Assembly: GCA_016202525.1 (NCBI GenBank)
Contig: JACQOM010000050.1
Coordinates: forward strand, 1-11,233
Origin: Chloroflexota bacterium
GTDB lineage: Bacteria > Chloroflexota > Dehalococcoidia > Dehalococcoidales > UBA2162
DNA: 11,233 nucleotides
Direction of reading: 5' to 3'
Position numbers and translations under genes: made by a program
Shown here: positions 7,010 to 11,233 of the stretch, piece after piece
Layout: the number at the start of each line of letters is the position of its first letter
How positions within the stretch are numbered: the stretch's first letter is position 1
The notes under the pieces: generated by a model
What the model saw: the letters and a program-made list of their open reading frames with translations, nothing else
Database searches by the model: none
What the model was told of the DNA's origin: nothing

Positions 7010-7450
7010 TCAGCTGTTATCTAACATAAATCTGATTGTGATGTTCTGCATCATCAGGTCTGCTTCTTTTTCGTTCATCTTCAGAACGATAATTTCAGCC
7101 AGTTTACCCAGTAGCCGCACAGGTATTTTATACTCTACCGTTAAGGACAACTTTGTTCTTTTGCCACTAGACCGGAATGTCCATGTTATTGTACTATTTA
7201 TACCCTTCTTAGTTTTAATAACCAACCACTGATTTGGTACTACGCTAGTATATTCCGCTGAGCCCTTGAAAACTACTCCCGTCATTTTATAAACCCAATT
7301 GAGACTGTAACCGCCGTTGGGTAACGATGTTATATCTTTGACCTCAATCAAGCTTGGCCAGAACTCCGGCCAGTTGCTTGGTTGACCGAGGTAACCGAAG
7401 ACCTTTTCAATAGGTGCGTTAACTATGGCTTCTTTATCTATCCTTGCCAT
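7010..7450 (-). CDS. SRPBCC (START/Bet v1-fold) family protein, polyketide cyclase-like
   Basis: The product is 146 residues from ATG 7450, a normal length for a single-domain SRPBCC protein. The N-terminus (MARIDKEAIVNAPIEKVFGYLGQPSNWPEFWPSL) is the family's hallmark: a first strand, then 'Ap.e.Vf.yl.....pefwps'. Alternating strands follow (YSLNWVYKMTGVVFKGSAEYTSVVPNQWLVIKT, STITWTFRSSGKRTKLSLTVEYKI) and a long C-terminal helix (LLGKLAEIIVLKMNEKEADLMMQNITIRFM). These folds make a hydrophobic cavity and bind lipids, polyketides or hormones; the ligand cannot be told from sequence. A TTG at 7468 would add six residues. I prefer 7450 because GGGTGA (7466-7461) is 10 bases upstream and family alignment begins here. 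It is a single gene, AT-richer than its neighbours, with a possible TATAAT -10 at 7525-7520 on the - strand. Confidence 0.85.
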   Translation of the reverse strand: MARIDKEAIVNAPIEKVFGYLGQPSNWPEFWPSLIEVKDITSLPNGGYSLNWVYKMTGVVFKGSAEYTSVVPNQWLVIKTKKGINSTITWTFRSSGKRTKLSLTVEYKIPVRLLGKLAEIIVLKMNEKEADLMMQNITIRFMLDNS

Positions 7451-7737
7451 TCTTATCGTATCACCCAATTATTACGCTTCTATAACAAACCCTGGGCTGC
7501 AACTTCCTCTTTCACAAACATTATAATACCCGAATGGTAATTCTGAGAGTATCAAAAGGTTCAGTCCTATAGCCAAAAGGGTCAAAATAGTTAAATGGCA
7601 ATTTGTAAAAAGAAGGGTTAACGTCAGTAAAGAAGCGTTGACCAAAGTGAGGTCCGGTAGAATAAGGAGTTATTACAGATAGCAGGCAATGTGCTACAAT
7701 AATCTCAGGGTTGAAGCTCATTTAGAGGAATGAAAAC
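7451..7737. other. Intergenic region between divergent SRPBCC and rimI-like genes (287 bases)
   Basis: The region contains a possible - strand -10 box TATAAT (7525-7520) without a clear -35, an imperfect hairpin pairing GGTTAACG (7616-7623) with CGTTGACC (7636-7643), and the + strand rimI promoter at its right end. A 66-codon - strand frame (7721-7521) lacks a ribosome binding site and overlaps that promoter, so I do not call it. Confidence 0.5.
7672..7700 (+). promoter_or_regulatory. Promoter for rimI-like gene (extended -10)
   Basis: ATTACA (7672-7677, 4 of 6 to the -35 consensus) and TACAAT (7695-7700, 5 of 6) are separated by 17 bases, with TG at 7692-7693 giving an extended -10, TGCTACAAT. 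The predicted start is near 7707, leaving a leader of about 30 bases that contains AGAGGA (7724-7729). Confidence 0.65.
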
Positions 7738-8397
7738 TTGCTTTGCTATGTGCGCATGATGCGTCAGGAAGACATCAATCAGGTAGCCAGAATCGACCGT
7801 GAGGCTTTCTCCACTCAACTGCCGGCGCCCGATTTTCACTATGAGTTACGGAACAAGGTAGCTTACTACATCGTCGCCTGCGATAAAGCGGAGGATTGCG
7901 GTAATCCGGTCAATCCGGAGACTCCCGCCGGTGACAACCCGCCCAGCTTGCCCGCCCGACTAATAAACCTGTTCCGCCGCCAGTCCACCGGCAATAAACC
8001 ACTCCCGGCCGCCTCAGAAGATATTACCGGTTTTGCCGGCTTCTGGGTCATCGCCAATGAGGCTCACATCACCAGTATCGCCGTTCAGGAAACCCACCGC
8101 CATCAGAGCATCGGCGAACTTTTAATGATATCCGTGCTCGACCGCGCCAGAGAACTAAAGGCACGCACCGCTACCTTGGAAGTCCGCGTCTCTAACAATA
8201 TTGCCCAGAGTCTCTATACCAAATATGGCTTCACCAAAGTAGGCACCCGCCGCGGGTATTACACTGATAACAGAGAGGACGCCCTTTTGATGTCCACCCA
8301 GGATATTACCTCGGCGGCATTTCAGGCACGGTTACAGCACCTGAAACAGGCTTATTACAGAAAAAACGGAATAGCCTCTTCTCAGCTTATCGGCTAA
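7738..8397 (+). CDS. RimI-like GNAT N-acetyltransferase with an internal insertion
   Basis: The product is 219 residues. The first part, YVRMMRQEDINQVARIDREAFSTQLPAPDFHYELRN, is the typical opening of ribosomal-protein alanine acetyltransferases. The C-terminal GNAT core has the acetyl-CoA-binding segment ITSIAVQETHRHQSIGELLM (111-130) and the RimI-type block EVRVSNNIAQSLYTKYGF (148-165) with TRRGYYTDNREDALLM (170-185). RimI acetylates the N-terminal alanine of ribosomal protein S18. Two features are unusual: a Pro/Asn/Gly-rich insertion of about 45 residues (51-95) between early strands, and Ser124 in place of the first Gly of the Q/R-x-x-G-x-G/A motif. The start is TTG 7738, eight bases after AGAGGA and preceded by a good promoter. 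The stop overlaps the convergent gene's stop by two to three bases. The exact substrate is not provable from sequence. Confidence 0.88.
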   Translation: MLCYVRMMRQEDINQVARIDREAFSTQLPAPDFHYELRNKVAYYIVACDKAEDCGNPVNPETPAGDNPPSLPARLINLFRRQSTGNKPLPAASEDITGFAGFWVIANEAHITSIAVQETHRHQSIGELLMISVLDRARELKARTATLEVRVSNNIAQSLYTKYGFTKVGTRRGYYTDNREDALLMSTQDITSAAFQARLQHLKQAYYRKNGIASSQLIG

Positions 8398-8882
8398 CTC
8401 TTACCCAGCCAGTCATCCAGTATGCCGGGGATTTTCGGAGAAGAATCTTTGGTACCTGCTTTAGCCATAAGCCATTCTTCGAGTCCCTGCCGGCTCCTGG
8501 CTAGCGGCACCTTCAGCTTATCCAGGTTAACATTAACCATATAGTTGACCGAATTGTACTTTTTCGCTGCATCTATCTGCTGATTAAAATCTTCAACCAT
8601 GGTAAAAGTATCGGAAAGAGCAGTCCGCAACGGCTGGCTCAGAAAATCCAGTTTGCCCTTATTCCTCTGCCAGTTGACCATCTCGAACTTTTTCGGTTTC
8701 TTCTGGAAGTCATAAGCCTCTGCCAACGCCTGATTCAGCCTTACTTCAGATAGCAGCCCCTGGACAATCTGTAAAGGTGCCGTCCGCGGTCTAATTCCCC
8801 GCCTCAACAACATCTGTAACACCAGCATCCCGATTGCCAGCAAAATGACCGGCATGTTTTCTTTGATGGCATCAAAGTTCAT
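8394..8882 (-). CDS. Membrane-anchored protein of unknown function
   Basis: The product is 162 residues and I do not recognise the family. A short N-terminus (MNFDAIKEN) is followed by one hydrophobic helix (about 10-28, MPVILLAIGMLVLQMLLRR). The Arg cluster after the helix suggests the remainder is cytoplasmic. The rest is mixed helical and charged: a segment rich in Gln/Leu (LQIVQGLLSEVRLNQALAEAYDF), a Lys-rich stretch, then DTFTMVEDFNQQIDAAKKYN and a final amphipathic helix with a short Ser/Pro tail. An ATG at 8900 would add six residues; I prefer 8882 because GAGGTG (8898-8893) is 10 bases upstream. It lies 54 bases after the tautomerase gene on the same strand, so it may be the last gene of the MFS-methyltransferase-tautomerase series. 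Its TAG overlaps the rimI-like TAA of the opposite strand. Confidence 0.75.
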   Translation of the reverse strand: MNFDAIKENMPVILLAIGMLVLQMLLRRGIRPRTAPLQIVQGLLSEVRLNQALAEAYDFQKKPKKFEMVNWQRNKGKLDFLSQPLRTALSDTFTMVEDFNQQIDAAKKYNSVNYMVNVNLDKLKVPLARSRQGLEEWLMAKAGTKDSSPKIPGILDDWLGKS

Positions 8883-8936
8883 AATTCTACCCCACCTCAT
8901 TAAATCGCGGACTGCGACTGAACCCGTACCCTCTGA

Positions 8937-9119
8937 TTACGGCTCAGAAGATAGCTTTCCCCCTTGAGCATAGTTGGTCTTGGGGTTATCCTTTAGGATG
9001 ACAATAATTGCCTGCGGCGGCATGCCCCTTTTCGTGAACACCGCAGTAAACTCTTCGACAAGTTCTTTCTTTTGTGCCACGGTGCGTCCTTCCCATAATT
9101 CAACGGTAATTACTGGCAT
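8937..9119 (-). CDS. 4-oxalocrotonate tautomerase family protein
   Basis: The product is 60 residues, the usual size of this family. After Met removal the N-terminus is Pro1 (PVITVELWEGR), the catalytic base of the superfamily, and Arg11 is present. The rest follows the beta-alpha-beta pattern: AQKKELVEEFTAVF helix, AIIVILKD strand, and a Tyr-x-x-GG (YAQGG) in place of the Phe50-Gly-x-Gly-Gly of 4-oxalocrotonate tautomerase. Arg39, which the classical enzyme uses to bind the dicarboxylate, aligns with Ile or Val here. The substrate is therefore probably not 2-hydroxymuconate. These enzymes act as hexamers on enol/keto or related proton transfers. The start is certain, with GGAGG six to seven bases upstream. 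It lies 82 bases after the methyltransferase and may share its transcript. Confidence 0.9.
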   Translation of the reverse strand: MPVITVELWEGRTVAQKKELVEEFTAVFTKRGMPPQAIIVILKDNPKTNYAQGGKLSSEP

Positions 9120-9201
9120 GGTATCCCTCCTTCTTACATTTGCCCGAATAATCCATCCTAGCCTTAAGTGGTGAAAGTTGTCAATAAAATCGCTGGGCGG
9201 T

Positions 9202-9867
9202 CTAATCCTTCTTCACCAGCAAACATATGTTTCTGGAAAAGAACTTTACCGGCAGGCGGTAGGCGCTTTCGGGAAATGCCCGCAGCACACTGAGACCAGA
9301 CCGCTTTACCAGCCTCTTAAGCTCAGGATAAGAGAACAAATAGTAATAACGTAACAGTGTCTTATCACCGGTCCTCCACGGTACATCCACTTCCTTGCCG
9401 CTTAGCCAGAACCTTGGCTGCCAGCGGTTCCACACCGTAATAAAAGCTTCGCCACCCGGCTTTAGTACCCGTCTCAATTCACCCAGTGCCGCCTGCCTCT
9501 CCTTTTCCCCTCTGATATGGTGGTAGGTCGCCACTGAAATCGCCCAGTCGAAGACCGCATCCCGATAAGGGAGATGGCTGGCGTCAGCCAGAGTCAGGTT
9601 GACAGCAAAATCGAACTTCCGGGAGTATTTCCCAGCCATAGCCAGCATTTCAGAGGAAAAATCGATGCCGTACAGGGTGAATCCCTGGCGGAAAGGCAAA
9701 AAATCCGGCCCATGGGCACAGCCGATGTTAAGCAGCCTACCCCTTTGCCAGCGCCGCGCCAGTTCCTCCAGTTCACTGCGGAATATCGTCCAGTGCCGGA
9801 AGTTATACCAGCCCGGAGCTATCCGGTCGAATACATCGCTGGCCATTCTATCCCCCACACTCTTCAT
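9202..9867 (-). CDS. Class I SAM-dependent methyltransferase, Trm9/ALKBH8-like
   Basis: The product is 221 residues. The SAM-binding motif I reads LLNIGCAHGPDFLPF (about 45-59). Motif II is LYGIDFSSEML, an ADA acid pair follows (LADASHLPY), and motif IV is FDWAISVATYHHI; then come LRRVLKPGGEAFITVWN and RYYYLFSYPELKRLVKRSGL. The order 'sIaTYHHi ... ELRRVLKPGG.a.i.VW ... RYYYLF..~EL' strongly recalls the Trm9/ALKBH8 tRNA-wobble-uridine methyltransferases. The opening FDRIAPGWYNFRHW also fits. Bacterial members of this group are mostly uncharacterised, so a tRNA or small-molecule substrate is inference. ATG 9867 overlaps the MFS stop as TAATG, indicating coupling. ATG 9846 with GGGGGA just upstream is an equally possible start. 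Confidence 0.88.
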   Translation of the reverse strand: MKSVGDRMASDVFDRIAPGWYNFRHWTIFRSELEELARRWQRGRLLNIGCAHGPDFLPFRQGFTLYGIDFSSEMLAMAGKYSRKFDFAVNLTLADASHLPYRDAVFDWAISVATYHHIRGEKERQAALGELRRVLKPGGEAFITVWNRWQPRFWLSGKEVDVPWRTGDKTLLRYYYLFSYPELKRLVKRSGLSVLRAFPESAYRLPVKFFSRNICLLVKKD

Positions 9868-11138
9868 TATAATAAGGGCGCTTTGGGCCGCCGCACTACC
9901 AGGACAGACAGCGCTGACACTATATATAAAATAATGAAGGTAATAAAAGCCCAGTAATAGGTACCCATGCTATCATACATGTATCCGGAGACAATGGGAC
10001 CCAGAGCCACCCCTACGCTCTGGACAAACATTACTATGCCGAAAATAGAGCCATAAGAAACAAAACCGAAGTTATCACTGACCAGCATCGCCATCACCGG
10101 TAGCCAGCTGCCGACGCACATTCCCAGAACAATTGCATAAAGCCATATTACCGATAGGGATGATGTCGACCGCACATTCATCAATACAATAAGACTGGCT
10201 ACCTGAAGCCCGGTACCGATACAACTAACGTATTTTGCCTCTATCCGGTCGCAGAGCCAACCGAACAATACTCTACCCGCCAGGCTGACCAGGCTAACAG
10301 CGCCCAGCGTGCCGGCGGCCATTGCCACCGGAAAACCGATGTCCTCCAGGTAAGGTACCTGGCTCATCAGAAGCCCGACCAGACTGAAACCACTGGTAAG
10401 AACCGAGATAGCAATCAACCAGAATGCCGGGGTAGCTAATGCCAGTCTTAGAGTTAACCCACCGGGTGTTGGCGGTGCTGTCTTTTCCTCAACCACCACT
10501 TCAGGGCCGGCTGCTCCGTCAGGATAGAGACCCTTGTCCGCCGGCCTGGCCTTGATTACCAGCAGAGATAAAGGGACAACCAGCAGCCAGGTAAGCACCG
10601 CCATCACCAGATAAGCCGTCCTCCAGCCAAAATTAGGGATAAGGTAGCCACCGATAAATGGCGTCAAAGCCACCCCACCCGCACCCATACCGGTCGACAT
10701 GATACCGATGACGGTACCTCTCCGTTTCTGGAACCAGTTGGACACTACCATGGTTGTCGGAATCGTACCCATACCCGTCATACCTATGGCGATAACGATA
10801 TAGCTTCCGTAAAAATGCCAGAGGTTACTCATCAGACTGAGTAAGACAAAACCGATGCCGGAGATAAAAGCGCCGGCAGCGATAACCTTGCCGGCGGCGT
10901 AGCGGTCAATCACCCGCCCGATAAAAGGCGAAGCCGCGCCGCCAAGAAGAGAATAGATGGTATAACCAAGCATTATTCCACCCCTGGTCCAGCCCAGACC
11001 CTCCTGAAGAGGCCTGACAAACAAGCTAAAGGCAAAAAAGCCAACCCCGGAGTTGATAAAAACGCAGAAAAATACGGCTACCACTACCCAGTAACCGTAA
11101 AAGACGCGGGGCTTTTTGATTGGTTTCGGTTTATCGAT
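9867..11138 (-). CDS. MFS transporter (oxalate/formate or monocarboxylate-porter-like), apparent ATC start
   Basis: From 11138 the product is 423 residues, and 405 from the nearest canonical start, GTG 11084. It has about twelve hydrophobic segments in two halves joined by a hydrophilic loop (KARPADKGLYPDG to EEKTAPPTPGG). The MFS motif between helices 2 and 3 is GRVIDRYAAGK, with a related GRVLFGWLCDRIEAK in the second half. The layout resembles the OFA/monocarboxylate porter group, so an organic-acid substrate is plausible but unproven. Starting at GTG 11084 would remove FYGYWVV, which belongs to the conserved beginning of helix 1 in this group. An ideal AAGGAG (11152-11147) sits 8 bases before ATC at 11138, and an in-frame TAA at 11153 rules out anything further upstream. 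The stop overlaps the methyltransferase start. Confidence 0.9.
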   Translation of the reverse strand: MDKPKPIKKPRVFYGYWVVVAVFFCVFINSGVGFFAFSLFVRPLQEGLGWTRGGIMLGYTIYSLLGGAASPFIGRVIDRYAAGKVIAAGAFISGIGFVLLSLMSNLWHFYGSYIVIAIGMTGMGTIPTTMVVSNWFQKRRGTVIGIMSTGMGAGGVALTPFIGGYLIPNFGWRTAYLVMAVLTWLLVVPLSLLVIKARPADKGLYPDGAAGPEVVVEEKTAPPTPGGLTLRLALATPAFWLIAISVLTSGFSLVGLLMSQVPYLEDIGFPVAMAAGTLGAVSLVSLAGRVLFGWLCDRIEAKYVSCIGTGLQVASLIVLMNVRSTSSLSVIWLYAIVLGMCVGSWLPVMAMLVSDNFGFVSYGSIFGIVMFVQSVGVALGPIVSGYMYDSMGTYYWAFITFIILYIVSALSVLVVRRPKAPLL

Positions 11139-11146
11139 GTTAATCT

Positions 11147-11152
11147 CTCCTT
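11147..11152 (-). promoter_or_regulatory. Ribosome binding site pointing to ATC start of the MFS gene
   Basis: AAGGAG on the - strand (11152-11147) overlaps the in-frame TAA stop and lies 8 bases before ATC 11138. Between this stop and GTG 11084 the frame contains only ATT and ATC as near-start codons, and GTG 11084 has no Shine-Dalgarno. Confidence 0.55.
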
Positions 11153-11171
11153 AACTGACCGTCTAAAAGAG

Positions 11172-11233
11172 TAACGTTCCATTTTGGTTGATTACTCAAA
11201 GTCATCTTCAACCTCACCCTCTTTATCCCCCTC
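11172..11233. repeat. Dispersed REP/MITE-like repeat, copy 2, cut by window end
   Basis: The stretch beginning TAACGTTCCATTTTGGTTGA aligns with the sequence from about 528 at roughly 80% over some 47 bases, including the shared ACTCAAA and TCAACCTCACCC-like parts. It then enters a C-rich arm that runs off the end of the window. The palindromic partner is presumably beyond 11233. Confidence 0.6.

Noticed and set aside
7616..7643. Imperfect hairpin GGTTAACG/CGTTGACC with a T-rich - strand tail
   Set aside because: Its 12-base loop, mismatch and lack of an upstream gene to terminate make a functional terminator unlikely.
7521..7721. 66-codon - strand frame upstream of the SRPBCC gene
   Set aside because: No ribosome binding site, overlaps the rimI-like promoter, and has no recognisable motifs.

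Overview
The window looks like a chromosomal segment of a Chloroflexota bacterium, probably Dehalococcoidia or a close relative. This is inferred from protein style: a RuvB beginning ARIVSGK, an ECF sigma factor overlapping a DUF5667-type membrane protein, and a RimI-like GNAT. It is not based on any search. Most genes are moderately GC-rich. Two stretches are clearly AT-richer: the PLD-like gene at about 1760-2530, and about 6840-7740 around an SRPBCC gene. No tRNA, rRNA, CRISPR array or transposase was seen.

Left part, + strand: the 3' end of rpoC (1-411) stops at a strong intrinsic terminator (451-491). A 313-base gap follows, holding a dispersed palindromic repeat and an extended -10 promoter for ruvB. 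The ruvB gene appears to start at a non-canonical ATA codon (725). Next come an AT-rich PLD-like nuclease with two C-terminal zinc-binding knuckles (1763-2440) and a gene of the glycine/proline reductase selenoprotein B family (2533-3759). That last gene is split by an in-frame TGA at 2995-2997. The TGA sits where a U-x-x-C motif is expected and is followed by a SECIS-like hairpin, so I read the two halves as one selenoprotein.

Middle part, - strand: a four-gene cluster reads ECF sigma factor, overlapping single-pass DUF5667 protein, SIMPL-domain lipoprotein, small secreted protein (6719 down to 3874). It has a recognisable promoter and ends at a hairpin shared with the convergent selenoprotein gene. 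It looks like a self-contained envelope-sensing regulon. An isolated SRPBCC gene (7450-7010, - strand) lies upstream of it.

Right part: a RimI-like acetyltransferase on the + strand (7738-8397) has its own extended -10 promoter and overlaps tail to tail with a - strand series. In transcription order that series is an MFS transporter (apparent ATC start at 11138), a Trm9-like methyltransferase coupled through TAATG, a 4-oxalocrotonate tautomerase homologue and a membrane-anchored protein of unknown function. The last 65 bases hold a second, truncated copy of the repeat found upstream of ruvB.

The strongest points for a second look are the selenocysteine-encoding TGA with its hairpin, the two genes whose only well-placed starts are ATA and ATC behind good Shine-Dalgarno sequences, the sigma/DUF5667/SIMPL cluster, and the repeat family.
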